Source: Ostreibacterium oceani
GTDB lineage: Bacteria; Pseudomonadota; Gammaproteobacteria; Cardiobacteriales; Ostreibacteriaceae
Assembly (NCBI RefSeq): GCF_009362845.1
Contig: NZ_WHNW01000004.1
Span: 149,113-213,112, forward strand
DNA: 64,000 nucleotides
Reading direction: 5' to 3'
Positions 52,873-61,653 of the stretch are shown here, one piece after another. Under the pieces are notes generated by a model. That model searched no databases, had not been told where the DNA came from, and worked only from the letters and a program-made list of their open reading frames with translations. Each line of letters starts with the position of its first letter. Position 1 is the stretch's first letter. A program made the translations under genes and the position numbers.

Positions 52873-54475
52873 CCGTTATTTCTATAGCAAAGGATTGGAT
52901 GAATCCCATACCGCGCTGGGTGATGAAAAAGCGCCTGATGCGATGAGTTCTAATGCGATGAGTTCTAATGCGATGAGTTCTAATGCGCTAGGCGATGATG
53001 CCAACAGCGCTGAGGTCGTCAACTTTGAGACCGCCAGCATTGATGCTCCCAACACTGCCGACACTGCCGACACAGCCAGCACTGCTAGCACTGCCACTGC
53101 GCCTGTAGATTCAGGGCTGGCAGCCGCTGCGACCCAGTCTGCACAGGCAAGTTTACGCCATCCTAATCAATTGGATAGCAAAGTCGAGGGTTCTGATTAT
53201 GCAAGCGATGATGAAAATGCCGCAAGCGTGGCTTATTTATTCAATGCGCTGCGGGTTTGCGGGGCGTTGTTTGTAGTAGCATCTATGTCACTGTTTTTAT
53301 TGCAAGGTTGGAGTGAAGGTAACGATGTGCAGCGCTACTTAAAGCTACTCTCGCAGACCGCGTTACTGACCACGGCAGGCTTTGGTCTCGCGTTTATTAT
53401 TAAGGAAAATCGTGGCGCACGCGTCTTTTTTGGGCTGAGTTTGCTCTCTATCGTCTCTAACTTTGCCGTGCTAGGCGCTTTGTTGTATTCATTTTACCAA
53501 TTAGATGGTAATTTGCAGCAATATCCTTCGTTTGTCACTTGGCAGGCCAGTGATTGGGGTGCGTTTTTAATGACTGCGTTGCCTGCTGTGGTCGCCTTGA
53601 CAGGGCTTGCGTACCTGATTATGCTGATGTTTGCTCGTCAGCACGCCAAACCATTGACGATGACGTTGATTGGCTTATCTTTGTTGCTGTTGTTACCGAT
53701 TCGTAGCCTGTGGATTATGGTGCCGTTGGCGGCAGTTGCGTTGGTGGTTGCGATTCGTGTGTATAGGCGTCTACAACACTATACGTTTGATACGCTCGAA
53801 GGAAAATTCGCCAAAGCGGCTCTCTTTGTGCCGTTAGTTATTCTGTTGAGTCGTAGCTTGGTGTTATACGCAGAGACTGAGGTGATGGCGTTGATAATTG
53901 CGTTGTCTGTCTATACCGTCATTCGTCAAGCGGCTGATATTGAACGCGTTGGCCGCTGGATCTATGGCGCATTACAAAGCATGGGTCTGTTGGCAGCAAT
54001 AGTGGCAGTGTTGGCATTGGCAGTGATACTCGATGATATTCGTGGTGTGTCGGATGATGTTTTATTGTTACTGACTTTGCTGGTATTAATGGGTTTTTGT
54101 CACGATATGCTATGCCGATGGACAGATGAATTTGCTAAAAATGCACTGTTATTGGCCGCCTATGGCTCGATGATGTTTATTTATGGGTTTGTTGTTAGCC
54201 AATCGTCGCACCCGTTTTCTTTGGTGGCAGGATTTGGGTTGAGCATACTGTGTTTGGCGCAGAGTTATTACCATCGCACGCAATTGGCATTTTTCGCTGC
54301 AGTCGCTTTTGCTGGGCTGATGCTGTATCAATTGATCATCAATTTCTATACCCTGATTGAAATCTCAAATTGGGTCACGGTTGGGCTGCTGGGTGCGATG
54401 ATGATTGTTGCTGTATCGGTATTGGAACGCTACGGTGCACGCATAAAATCCGCCTGGCGAGGTCGCCATTTGTAA
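52856..54475 (+). CDS. Polytopic membrane protein coupled to PspA-like gene (unrecognised)
   Basis: 539 residues. A variable, low-complexity N-terminus (residues 1 to about 120, with SSNAM repeats from a 15-bp array and TADTAST repeats) precedes roughly 12-14 hydrophobic helices (AYLFNALRVCGALFVVASMSLFLL ... WVTVGLLGAMMIVAVSVLE). No family recognised; DUF2157-like topology is possible. The start overlaps the PspA-like stop by 17 bases, so the two are translationally coupled. Ends in 11-bp and 16-bp duplications after the stop. Confidence 0.72.
   Translation: MSSQVNRYFYSKGLDESHTALGDEKAPDAMSSNAMSSNAMSSNALGDDANSAEVVNFETASIDAPNTADTADTASTASTATAPVDSGLAAAATQSAQASLRHPNQLDSKVEGSDYASDDENAASVAYLFNALRVCGALFVVASMSLFLLQGWSEGNDVQRYLKLLSQTALLTTAGFGLAFIIKENRGARVFFGLSLLSIVSNFAVLGALLYSFYQLDGNLQQYPSFVTWQASDWGAFLMTALPAVVALTGLAYLIMLMFARQHAKPLTMTLIGLSLLLLLPIRSLWIMVPLAAVALVVAIRVYRRLQHYTFDTLEGKFAKAALFVPLVILLSRSLVLYAETEVMALIIALSVYTVIRQAADIERVGRWIYGALQSMGLLAAIVAVLALAVILDDIRGVSDDVLLLLTLLVLMGFCHDMLCRWTDEFAKNALLLAAYGSMMFIYGFVVSQSSHPFSLVAGFGLSILCLAQSYYHRTQLAFFAAVAFAGLMLYQLIINFYTLIEISNWVTVGLLGAMMIVAVSVLERYGARIKSAWRGRHL
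52940..52984. repeat. In-frame tandem repeat 3 x 15 bp
   Basis: GCGATGAGTTCTAAT, three perfect copies, in the 5' end of the membrane-protein gene (AMSSN units). Confidence 0.92.
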
Positions 54476-54560
54476 GGTGTAAAGGTTGCCGCGACTGGTC
54501 GGCGACTGGTCGTTTATAAGGCTAGGATGGCTAGTATGTGGCTAGGATGGTATTTAAGAC

Positions 54561-54602
54561 AACAAGCACCGCCGCCGAGGTTAAACGTGGCGGTGTTTGT
54601 TG
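54561..54602 (+). terminator. Hairpin between convergent genes, probable bidirectional terminator
   Basis: AACAAGCACCGCCGC / GTGGCGGTGTTTGTT with an 11-base loop, containing T-G pairs; T-rich tails on both sides. It lies between the plus-strand membrane protein and the minus-strand gene. Confidence 0.7.
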
Positions 54603-54609
54603 TTGGCGG

Positions 54610-55077
54610 TTAAAGCGTGAACAAGCGACTGATTTTTCGACAGTAGCGCATCAGAATGAAAGCAAGCGATAGCGATATAAATTGCGTAATTAGCTGGTTG
54701 CGCAGATAAGATTGGTCGAAGGTTGTGTTTATATTTTTTATAAAAAACAACGTAATGATTAAATCGATAACATACGGTAAGCAGTACAAAAAAAAGATTA
54801 AGCCGATAAAAAACACGATATGAAAAGGGGCTATTGCGTGTTCGGGGTTGTTATTTATCGCAGGGTATTCGGAAATGCCTAAAATGGTATTAGGGATAAA
54901 CCATAATACGATGGTAATAATAATGATAGAAACATTGACGGTAGCATAGAGCAGTTTTGATTGATAGATAGTATTTAACTCGCGCATTATCGGTAAGTTA
55001 AAAAGCGTATCACGAATTAAAAACAAAATAAAAATAAACAAAACGAGTCGGTATAGGGCAATTAAGGTAGTTTTCAT
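54610..55077 (-). CDS. Unrecognised four-helix membrane protein
   Basis: 155 residues with four hydrophobic helices (about 5-25, 45-66, 82-112, 130-146) and little else. The start ATG has GAGGAAACC before it. Alone between the PspA-like operon (convergent) and tolQ (divergent). No family recognised. Confidence 0.6.
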   Translation of the reverse strand: MKTTLIALYRLVLFIFILFLIRDTLFNLPIMRELNTIYQSKLLYATVNVSIIIITIVLWFIPNTILGISEYPAINNNPEHAIAPFHIVFFIGLIFFLYCLPYVIDLIITLFFIKNINTTFDQSYLRNQLITQFISLSLAFILMRYCRKISRLFTL

Positions 55078-55486
55078 GGTTTCCTCATGGTGGCGTTACG
55101 TTTTTGTAACAGGTTAATTAAGAATAGTTTTTAATCTAAATTGTCGTTATGGTTGACGTATAATAATGGGGTTGAATTTTCATCGTTTGCATTGATGTAG
55201 TCGGTTGTCACCAGGTATCGTAACTAGGCATTTCGAAGGCATTGTTAAGGCATTTCTGGTCGCTTGAATTCGCTGTTTGACCGCCGCTGTTTGACCCTCG
55301 TGTCTAGCCGTCGTGTCTAGCCGCCTTTAGCTATGCTTAAATCGCGTATTAGATGGCTATATTATAATAAATAACAGCAGATTACGCACTAATGAATTTT
55401 CGACGAATTGAAATAGGTACAACTAAATTAACTGACCTACGTATATTAGCAATAGTGCGAATAACTTAGGAGAATTCGAGGAAATT
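55078..55486. other. Non-coding region upstream of tolQ
   Basis: No gene; ybgC, the usual neighbour before tolQ, is absent. It contains two adjacent 14-bp tandem duplications (CGCTGTTTGACCGC twice; CTCGTGTCTAGCCG-type twice) around 55270-55325, then AT-rich DNA likely holding the tol promoter. Confidence 0.6.
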
Positions 55487-56179
55487 ATGTCACATGATTT
55501 GTCTTTCTGGTCGCTAATCGGTGAGGCGAGTGTTTTTGTCAAACTCATTATGCTGATTTTGCTTGGGCTGATTCTGGTCGCGGCAGGTATTGCGGGTAAA
55601 AAATGGATGCGGTTTGTCCGTATTCAGCGCAAATGCAAGCAATTCGAGCGTCAATTTTGGTCTGGTAATGATATATCGTCTTTTTACCAAGCCTTAAAAT
55701 CACAGCCGACAGAGGGGCTTGAGTCGCTATTTGTGGCGGGCTTTGCCGAGTTTAAGCAGTTTGGCATGAACGATTTAAAAGACGATGGTGTGATTATCAC
55801 CAACTGTCGGCGCGCGATGAGTGCAGCCATCTCGCGCGAACTGGACAAGCAAGAAGAACTCCTGCCGATTTTGGCAACCACGGGTTCGGTTAGCCCCTAC
55901 ATTGGATTGCTGGGGACGGTCTACGGCATTATGATGTCGTTTTTAGGGCTGGGCGCTGTGCAGACGGTTTCAATCAACGATGTTGCGCCAGGGATTGCCG
56001 AGGCGTTAATTGCGACTGCAATGGGTCTGTTGGCGGCGATTCCTGCTGTGCTTGCTTATAACTACTTTATTACGCGATCTGAACGGCTTAATGTCACCTA
56101 TGAGACGTTTACCGAAGAATTTATTAATATTTTGCAGCGGCAAATCCTAAAAGCAAAAACACAATCAAAAAGCGCATAA
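55487..56179 (+). CDS. tolQ: Tol-Pal system inner-membrane protein TolQ
   Basis: 230 residues, three helices: near 18-38, then LPILATTGSVSPYIGLLGTVYGIMMSF (conserved proton-channel helix) and APGIAEALIATAMGLLAAIPAVLAYN. ExbB/MotA-like motor component with TolR. AGGAGAATTC lies before the ATG; one base separates it from tolR. Confidence 0.96.
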   Translation: MSHDLSFWSLIGEASVFVKLIMLILLGLILVAAGIAGKKWMRFVRIQRKCKQFERQFWSGNDISSFYQALKSQPTEGLESLFVAGFAEFKQFGMNDLKDDGVIITNCRRAMSAAISRELDKQEELLPILATTGSVSPYIGLLGTVYGIMMSFLGLGAVQTVSINDVAPGIAEALIATAMGLLAAIPAVLAYNYFITRSERLNVTYETFTEEFINILQRQILKAKTQSKSA

Positions 56180-56180
56180 C

Positions 56181-56630
56181 ATGGCAACAAGACAGCGGCG
56201 CGGTCAACGCGCAAAATCCGAAATGAATGTCGTTCCCTACATTGACGTCATGCTGGTGTTATTGGTTATTTTTATGATTTCTGCGCCGATTATTAACCAG
56301 TCGGTTGAGGTGAATCTCCCCGCATCCAGTAATGCTCAGGATATCGAGCCACCTAGCGCTAACGCCGATTTGCCTCGTCCTCTGGTGGTAACCATTGACA
56401 GCGCGGGCAAGTATTTTGTTGATCGAGCAGATGAAAACTCATTACCCGTTACAACCAATTTGTTGCGACAAATTACCCAAGACGCACTGCGTGATAATAC
56501 CGCCACACCCGTTTATTTGCGTGCAGACGAGCAGGTTGGTTATGGTGCGGTTATGGTGGTCATGGATGTGTTGAAGTCTAGTGGCGCTCAGGCGGTGAAT
56601 CTAGTCACAGAACAACCCGACAATCAATGA
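56181..56630 (+). CDS. tolR: Tol-Pal system protein TolR
   Basis: 149 residues. MNVVPYIDVMLVLLVIFMISAP contains the conserved Asp of the proton channel. The periplasmic half (VVTIDSAGKYFVD...YLRADEQVGYGAVMVVMDVLKSSG) matches the ExbD/TolR fold. A 14-bp duplication lies just after the stop. Confidence 0.96.
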   Translation: MATRQRRGQRAKSEMNVVPYIDVMLVLLVIFMISAPIINQSVEVNLPASSNAQDIEPPSANADLPRPLVVTIDSAGKYFVDRADENSLPVTTNLLRQITQDALRDNTATPVYLRADEQVGYGAVMVVMDVLKSSGAQAVNLVTEQPDNQ

Positions 56631-56634
56631 CCGT

Positions 56635-56662
56635 GGTTGATAGTTGATGGTTGATAGTTGAC
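56635..56662. repeat. Tandem duplication 2 x 14 bp after the tolR stop
   Basis: GGTTGATAGTTGAT then GGTTGATAGTTGAC. Confidence 0.88.
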
Positions 56663-56723
56663 GTGTGATGCGGGCATTTAATGCTAAAGTGGGATAGGTA
56701 AGTGATACAGCCAGTGATAAAAA

Positions 56724-57761
56724 ATGAAAGGTCTGAATAAAGAACTACTCGCTGAGAATTTAGTCGGCATACTGAGTGCTGTGACTATTGTTGTGGCAAT
56801 TATTGTCAGTGCGTTTTGGGTTAGTCAACCTGAAAAGCTAACCACAACCACAACGCAGACTGATGTTAGTGTACAGACAATGCAGGCAACAAGCGTGGAT
56901 AGTCAAGCGCTAGAAGATTTGTACGCACAACGCCAGCAAGAAATCGAAGCAGAAGCACAGCAAAAAGCCGCCGAGCAAGCGGCGATTGCGGCAGCAAAGT
57001 TGGCCGCGGAAAAGGCCAAACGTGACACGGAAAAGGCCAAGCGTGATGCAGAAAAGGCCAAACAACAGGCCGAACAAGCCAAGCGTGATGCAGAAAAACT
57101 AAAACAACAAGCCGAATCGGCCAAAGCCCAAGCCGAAAAAGAACGACAAACAGCCGAAGCGGCCCGCAAAGCAGAGGCAGAGCGCAAAGCAGAGGCAGAG
57201 CGCAAAGCAGAGGCAGAGCGCAAAGCAGAGGCAGAGCGCAAAGCAGAGGCAGAGCGCAAAGCAGAGGCAGAGCGCAAAGCAGAGGCAGAGCGCAAAGCAG
57301 AGGCAGAGCGCAAAGCAGAAGCAGAACGCAAAGCAGAAGCAGAGCGCAAAGCAGAAGCAGAACGCAAGGCAGAAGCAGAACGCAAAGCAGAGGCAGCCCG
57401 TAAAGCAGAAGCAGCCAAGCGGGCGGCAATCGCCGCAAGTATTGGTGAGACGATTAGTGACGCCGATGCCAGTGCCCAAAAAAGCCAAGCCATTGCGCAT
57501 TTTTCAGGCATTATCGGTGAACGCATCCGTGGGCAATGGGTTATCCCAGCCAAATTGTCGCCTGATTTGACGGCGCGGGTTCGTGTTAATTTGTCAGCAT
57601 CGGGTGCGATTGAGTCAATTACCATGATACAATCTAGCGGTAATGTAGGGTTTGATAATTCGGTCAAAGAGGCCGTTTATCGTGCAGCACCCCTGCCGAT
57701 GCCTGATAACCCAGAGTGGGCGGCGGCGTTGCGTGAAATCACCATTCGGTTTCCCAAGTAA
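56724..57761 (+). CDS. tolA: Tol-Pal system protein TolA
   Basis: 345 residues: N-terminal helix (VGILSAVTIVVAIIVSAFWV), a long charged helical domain II that spans the periplasm, including 14 consecutive six-residue RKAEAE units encoded by near-perfect 18-bp repeats, and a C-terminal domain III (HFSGIIGERIRGQWVIPAKLSPDLTARVRVNLSASGAIESITMIQSSGN) that contacts TolB, Pal and phage or colicin receptors. The repeat array makes the domain length variable by slippage. Confidence 0.95.
   Translation: MKGLNKELLAENLVGILSAVTIVVAIIVSAFWVSQPEKLTTTTTQTDVSVQTMQATSVDSQALEDLYAQRQQEIEAEAQQKAAEQAAIAAAKLAAEKAKRDTEKAKRDAEKAKQQAEQAKRDAEKLKQQAESAKAQAEKERQTAEAARKAEAERKAEAERKAEAERKAEAERKAEAERKAEAERKAEAERKAEAERKAEAERKAEAERKAEAERKAEAERKAEAARKAEAAKRAAIAASIGETISDADASAQKSQAIAHFSGIIGERIRGQWVIPAKLSPDLTARVRVNLSASGAIESITMIQSSGNVGFDNSVKEAVYRAAPLPMPDNPEWAAALREITIRFPK
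57165..57416. repeat. In-frame tandem repeat 14 x 18 bp in tolA
   Basis: CGCAAAGCAGAGGCAGAG units, with GAG/GAA synonymous changes toward the 3' end only. Codes RKAEAE in the central helix. The near identity of the first eight units indicates recent expansion. Confidence 0.96.
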
Positions 57762-57919
57762 AGCCGTGGTAATAAAAAACATCTTGGCAATGATGATTTT
57801 TTGTATGGTAAGTTTTGGTTAGTGTATGGTCAGTATTCGGTAAGTATTCGATAAAATTGACAACAGTAAAAGTAATGGCATCTTAAGGCATGATGACAAT
57901 TAAAGACAACGGAGCAATC

Positions 57920-59176
57920 ATGAAAAAATGGGTTTTAGGGTTATGTAGTTTGCTGATAGTGACTTATTCAAGCGCGGTAGAAATTGCCGTGGGTGAAGGC
58001 CGTGTTGCGGCAAAACCCATTGCAATCGTGCCGTTTGCAGGCAGTACAGGCGATGAATCTGTCGATTTTATCGTCGCAGCGGATTTAAAGCAAAGCGGTG
58101 TGTTTGCGCCGATTGCCCCAACGGCCTATCAGGCGCGTCCTAGCCAAGCCAATCAAGTTGATTATGGCTTGTTTCAAGGGGTTGGCGCCGCTTATGTGGT
58201 CGTTGGTGAGTTAAGTGGCGGTAGTATCCGCTTTGCATTGCTGGATGCGTTTCAGCAAAATATCGTGGGCAGCTATGTGGTGAACGTTCCGCGCGGTAAT
58301 TTGCGTCATGGGGCACACCAAGTCAGCGATATTATTTTGGAAAAACTCACGGGGGTTCGCGGAGCATTTGCGACACGAATTGCCTATATTCATGAATCGG
58401 GTCTTCGTGAATCGCGCGCTTATCACTTGATGATGGCGGATATGGATGGGTATAATTCGGTCACGTTACTGACCAGTCGTGCGCCAATTATGTCACCCCG
58501 ATTTTCACCCGATGCTAAGCAACTGGCTTATGTCACGTTCGAAGGGCAGCAGCAACAGATTGTCACCCACGATATTGCGACAGGCCGCCGCGGATTAGTA
58601 TCGAATGCGCCAGGTATTAATTCAGCACCTGCGTGGTCACCCGATGGCACGAAAATTGCCTTTGTCCTTTCCAAAGACGGTAACCCTGAAATCTACTTCA
58701 AAAAACTAGCCACAAATCGGTTGGTGCGCGTCACTGATAATCCTGCGATAGAGACCGAGCCAGTTTGGTCGCCTGATGGGCAGAGTATCTATTTTACCTC
58801 CAACCGCGGTGGGTCGCCTCAGTTGTATCGTATTAACATTGGTACGGGGGCATTGTCACGCATCACGGGGACGGGCAGTTACAGCGCAGGCGCAGATGTG
58901 TCGTCTGATGGTAGTAAAATCGCGTTAGCACGAAATAATGGTGGGCGTTTTGTGGTTGGCACAATGGGCGTTAATGGAGGTGCTTTTGCTGGAGTCAGCC
59001 AAGGCTTTATCGATGAAACGCCGCGTTTTTCACCAAATGGCCAAATGCTAATTTTTACGTCGGTAGAGAATAATCGAAGTGTACTAAAAATCGTTAACGT
59101 TGATGGTAGTGGTACCAATACGTTATCATCATCTGGACAAATCAGGGACCCTGATTGGTCTACTTATATTCAATAG
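57920..59176 (+). CDS. tolB: Tol-Pal system beta-propeller protein TolB
   Basis: 418 residues. Signal peptide (cleavage near SSAVEIA), an N-terminal D1 domain (IAIVPFAGS... DLKQSGVFAPI), then a six-bladed propeller with WSPDG/FSPDA repeats (PRFSPDAKQLAYVTFEG, PAWSPDGTKIAFVLSKDG, PVWSPDGQSIYFTSNRGG, PRFSPNGQMLIFTS). The ATG chosen has GGAG 5 bases upstream; an ATG 30 bases earlier is unlikely. Binds Pal and TolA. Confidence 0.96.
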   Translation: MKKWVLGLCSLLIVTYSSAVEIAVGEGRVAAKPIAIVPFAGSTGDESVDFIVAADLKQSGVFAPIAPTAYQARPSQANQVDYGLFQGVGAAYVVVGELSGGSIRFALLDAFQQNIVGSYVVNVPRGNLRHGAHQVSDIILEKLTGVRGAFATRIAYIHESGLRESRAYHLMMADMDGYNSVTLLTSRAPIMSPRFSPDAKQLAYVTFEGQQQQIVTHDIATGRRGLVSNAPGINSAPAWSPDGTKIAFVLSKDGNPEIYFKKLATNRLVRVTDNPAIETEPVWSPDGQSIYFTSNRGGSPQLYRINIGTGALSRITGTGSYSAGADVSSDGSKIALARNNGGRFVVGTMGVNGGAFAGVSQGFIDETPRFSPNGQMLIFTSVENNRSVLKIVNVDGSGTNTLSSSGQIRDPDWSTYIQ

Positions 59177-59187
59177 AGGAGCAAAAT

Positions 59188-59760
59188 ATGAAACAGTTAA
59201 TCGTAGTTTTAGCGGCAGTGGTTTGGTTAGCGGGTTGTGCTGGCACCAAAACGGCAGAAGACCAAAGCACGCTAGGTGCTGGCGAAGGCGCTATCAGTAG
59301 TGGCACAGATGGTGTGTATTCGGGTGGTGGGTATAATCCGGGTGACGCCAGTGGCTTTAATGAGGCGACAGGTGGGGATTTTTATGATAACCCAAACTAC
59401 GGACAAAATGTCGTGGGTGGACCGAATGCCCCAGCAAAAGATCGCGTTATTTATTTTGGTTTTGACAGCGCCAGTATTGATAGTCGCGCCGATGCCATTG
59501 TCAACGCGCATGCCCAATACTTAGTGAATAACCCTAGCGCGAGCATCTTATTAGAAGGGCATACCGACAGTCGTGGTAGCCGTGGATACAATATTGCCCT
59601 AGGCGAAAGCCGTGCCATTTCAGTTTTGCGACGATTGACTGATATGGGGGTTTCACCCAATCAAGTCCGAATTATTAGCTATGGCGAAGAAAAACCAGCG
59701 GTTAACGGGTTTGACGAAGAGGCGTACAAGCGTAACCGCCGTGCGGTCATCCAATACTAA
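59188..59760 (+). CDS. pal: Peptidoglycan-associated lipoprotein Pal
   Basis: 190 residues. Lipobox VVWLAGC (Cys about 17), a Gly/Ser/Asn-rich linker (VYSGGGYNPGD), then the OmpA-like domain with VIYFGFDSASIDS, LEGHTDSRGSRGYNIALGESRA and ISYGEEKPA, which binds peptidoglycan. AGAGGAG lies before the ATG, 11 bases after tolB. The stop codon is the first member of a 9-bp repeat array. Confidence 0.96.
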   Translation: MKQLIVVLAAVVWLAGCAGTKTAEDQSTLGAGEGAISSGTDGVYSGGGYNPGDASGFNEATGGDFYDNPNYGQNVVGGPNAPAKDRVIYFGFDSASIDSRADAIVNAHAQYLVNNPSASILLEGHTDSRGSRGYNIALGESRAISVLRRLTDMGVSPNQVRIISYGEEKPAVNGFDEEAYKRNRRAVIQY

Positions 59761-59844
59761 GCATACTAAGCAAACTAAGCAAACTAAGCAAACTAAGCAA
59801 ACTAAGCAAACTAAGCAAACTAAGCAAACTAAGCAAACTAAGCA
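59755..59844. repeat. Tandem repeat 10 x 9 bp starting in the pal stop codon
   Basis: TACTAAGCA twice, then AACTAAGCA eight times. The TAA of the first unit is the pal stop, so the array has apparently grown from the coding end into the spacer before cpoB. Confidence 0.96.
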
Positions 59845-59849
59845 AAGGC

Positions 59850-59873
59850 GAGATTGATAATGAGATTGATAAT
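59850..59873. repeat. 12-bp duplication over the cpoB start
   Basis: GAGATTGATAAT twice. Each copy places an ATG, so cpoB has two in-frame starts 12 bases apart. Confidence 0.9.
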
Positions 59874-60576
59874 GACTAGAGTATGGACAACACCACTATT
59901 GGCATTAACGGTCACGGGGTGTGTGAGTACGGCAGATTTTGAGGCTTCGCAACAGCGGATTGCTCAGCTCAATACGCAGCTAGGTGGTTTAGAAAAGCAG
60001 GTCATGGACTTGCAAGCCGAGTTATCTGTGGTCAAAGCGCAGCGCCCCATTCGCCTGCCGACTGGCACGCCGATACCGCCGGGCTCGCGTAATAATCAAG
60101 CGTCTGGTCAAAATGACGCGAATGCGAGTTCGAGTAATAATAGCGGTAATAGTAGCAGTAATAGTAATATGTCTGATGAAGCCAGTGCCTACCACCAAGC
60201 ACTGGCTTTGTATCAGTCTGGTGATACGGATGCCGCGATTAGCGCGTTTGAAAATTACAATAGCCGCTACCCCAATGCCGATAATTTGCCGAATGTGCTG
60301 TACTATTTAGGGCAGGCGAGCTTTGTCCAACGCGATTATGGTCGCGCTGAACAAGTCCTTGAGCAGTTGATTTATCAATACCCGATGAGCCAAGTCGATC
60401 CGCGCGCCCCCGAATTACTGAGACGTATTTATCAGCATAACAACCGCGCGGATAAAATTGAGACGCTGGATAATTTTTTAAATACAATGAACCAATCCAA
60501 TCTAGCAAATCCCAATAACTCGACCAACAATCCAGTCAATAACCAAGCCACTGGGCAGCCTGCGCTATTGAATTAG
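59860..60576 (+). CDS. cpoB: Cell division coordinator CpoB (YbgF)
   Basis: 238 residues. Lipoprotein-like signal with cleavage context LALTVTGC, an N-terminal trimeric coiled coil (ASQQRIAQLNTQLGGLEKQVMDLQAEL), a low-complexity N/S linker, then TPR repeats (YHQALALYQSGDTDAAISAFENY, VLYYLGQASFVQRDYGRAEQVLEQLI). CpoB joins Tol-Pal to peptidoglycan synthesis at division. The lipobox is unusual since most CpoB proteins are soluble periplasmic. Start may be here or 12 bases downstream. Confidence 0.88.
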   Translation: MRLIMTRVWTTPLLALTVTGCVSTADFEASQQRIAQLNTQLGGLEKQVMDLQAELSVVKAQRPIRLPTGTPIPPGSRNNQASGQNDANASSSNNSGNSSSNSNMSDEASAYHQALALYQSGDTDAAISAFENYNSRYPNADNLPNVLYYLGQASFVQRDYGRAEQVLEQLIYQYPMSQVDPRAPELLRRIYQHNNRADKIETLDNFLNTMNQSNLANPNNSTNNPVNNQATGQPALLN

Positions 60577-60591
60577 TTATTTGGCTAGCGT

Positions 60592-60630
60592 ATTGAATTA
60601 ACGAATTGAATTAACGAATTGAATTAGCAT
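60592..60630. repeat. Tandem repeat 3 x 13 bp after the cpoB stop
   Basis: ATTGAATTAACGA twice, then ATTGAATTAGCAT. The end of cpoB itself reads CTATTGAATTAG, with the stop, so the repeat again derives from the stop region. Confidence 0.9.
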
Positions 60631-60668
60631 CGATTAAACAACTCACTGATCACTAACGGAATCCAATC

Positions 60669-61544
60669 ATGAAACTACTGACTGAAAACCTAGATACGAT
60701 GGCATTGATAAACCAGTATGCGTTGCCGTGGGCAAAAAATATCATTTTTGCGCTCGTGATTTTTATCATTGGTCGCTACGTTGCCAAAGCCGTGCAAAAG
60801 CTGATTATGCGGCTGGTCAAACGCTCGACACAAGATGAAATGTTGATTAATTTTATCGCTTCGATTGTGGGGGCGATTTTATTGCTGTTTGTCATTATTG
60901 CCGCATTGTCTCAGCTGGGTATTGATACGACATCGCTGATTGCGTTAATTGGTGCGGCGGGTTTGGCGATTGGTTTGTCGTTACAAGATTCGCTCAAAAA
61001 TTTCGCGGCAGGGGTGATGATTTTGGTATTCAAGCCCTTTGTCAAAGGCGATTATGTAGAAGTCACAGGCGGTAAAGAAGCTGGCACGGTAGAGGATATC
61101 AGTATTTTTACCATGACCATGAAAACGCTAGATAATAAGGAAATCATCGTGCCTAATGGGGCGATATTATTGGCACCAATTATCAACTACTCAAAACATG
61201 AAACACGGCGTGTTGATATGGTCTTTTCCATTAGCTATGATGATGATATTCGCCAGGCCAAAACACTAATGGCTGATATTTTGACCCAGCATAACCTGGT
61301 GTTGCAAGATCCCGCGCCCGTTGTTGCGGTGGCCGCTTTAGCCGACAGCTCGATTAATTTTAATGTGCGTCCGTGGTGTAAAACTGCCGATTATTGGACC
61401 ATATATTCGGATGTGCACCAACAGGTCAAAGAGGCGTTTGATGCCGCAGGTATTACGATTCCGTATCCGCAAGTGCAAATGCACCAAGAGAGACCTAGCA
61501 CAAAGCCTAGCACAAAACCCAACGAAAATCCCAGCGCGGATTAA
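60669..61544 (+). CDS. mscS: Small-conductance mechanosensitive channel (MscS family)
   Basis: 291 residues, three helices; TM3 has the Ala/Gly-rich pore pattern TTSLIALIGAAGLAIGLSLQDSLKNFAAGVMI, then the beta domain FKPFVKGDYVEVTGGKEAGTVEDISIFTM and LDNKEIIVPNGAIL. Opens under hypo-osmotic stress. The C-terminus ends with STKPSTKPNENPSAD from 12-bp repeats. Confidence 0.95.
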   Translation: MKLLTENLDTMALINQYALPWAKNIIFALVIFIIGRYVAKAVQKLIMRLVKRSTQDEMLINFIASIVGAILLLFVIIAALSQLGIDTTSLIALIGAAGLAIGLSLQDSLKNFAAGVMILVFKPFVKGDYVEVTGGKEAGTVEDISIFTMTMKTLDNKEIIVPNGAILLAPIINYSKHETRRVDMVFSISYDDDIRQAKTLMADILTQHNLVLQDPAPVVAVAALADSSINFNVRPWCKTADYWTIYSDVHQQVKEAFDAAGITIPYPQVQMHQERPSTKPSTKPNENPSAD

Positions 61545-61587
61545 TGCTAGCCATGCTAGGGGTTAAGTCGCCACAAGTTGGCTATGA

Positions 61588-61653
61588 GACTTGGCTAGGA
61601 CTTGGCTAGGACTTGGCTAGGACTTGGCTAGGACTTGGCTAGGACTTGGCTAC
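61588..61653. repeat. Tandem repeat 6 x 11 bp
   Basis: GACTTGGCTAG, five perfect copies and one GACTTGGCTAC, about 45 bases after the mscS stop. Confidence 0.95.

Noticed and set aside
49675-57667. Multiple long overlapping frames on both strands over the 15-bp and 18-bp arrays
   Set aside because: Repeats with unit length divisible by three keep all frames open; only the frame matching the rest of each gene is real.
17081-61653. Possible CRISPR arrays
   Set aside because: Repeated units are contiguous and 9-18 bp long, with no unique spacers and no cas genes.
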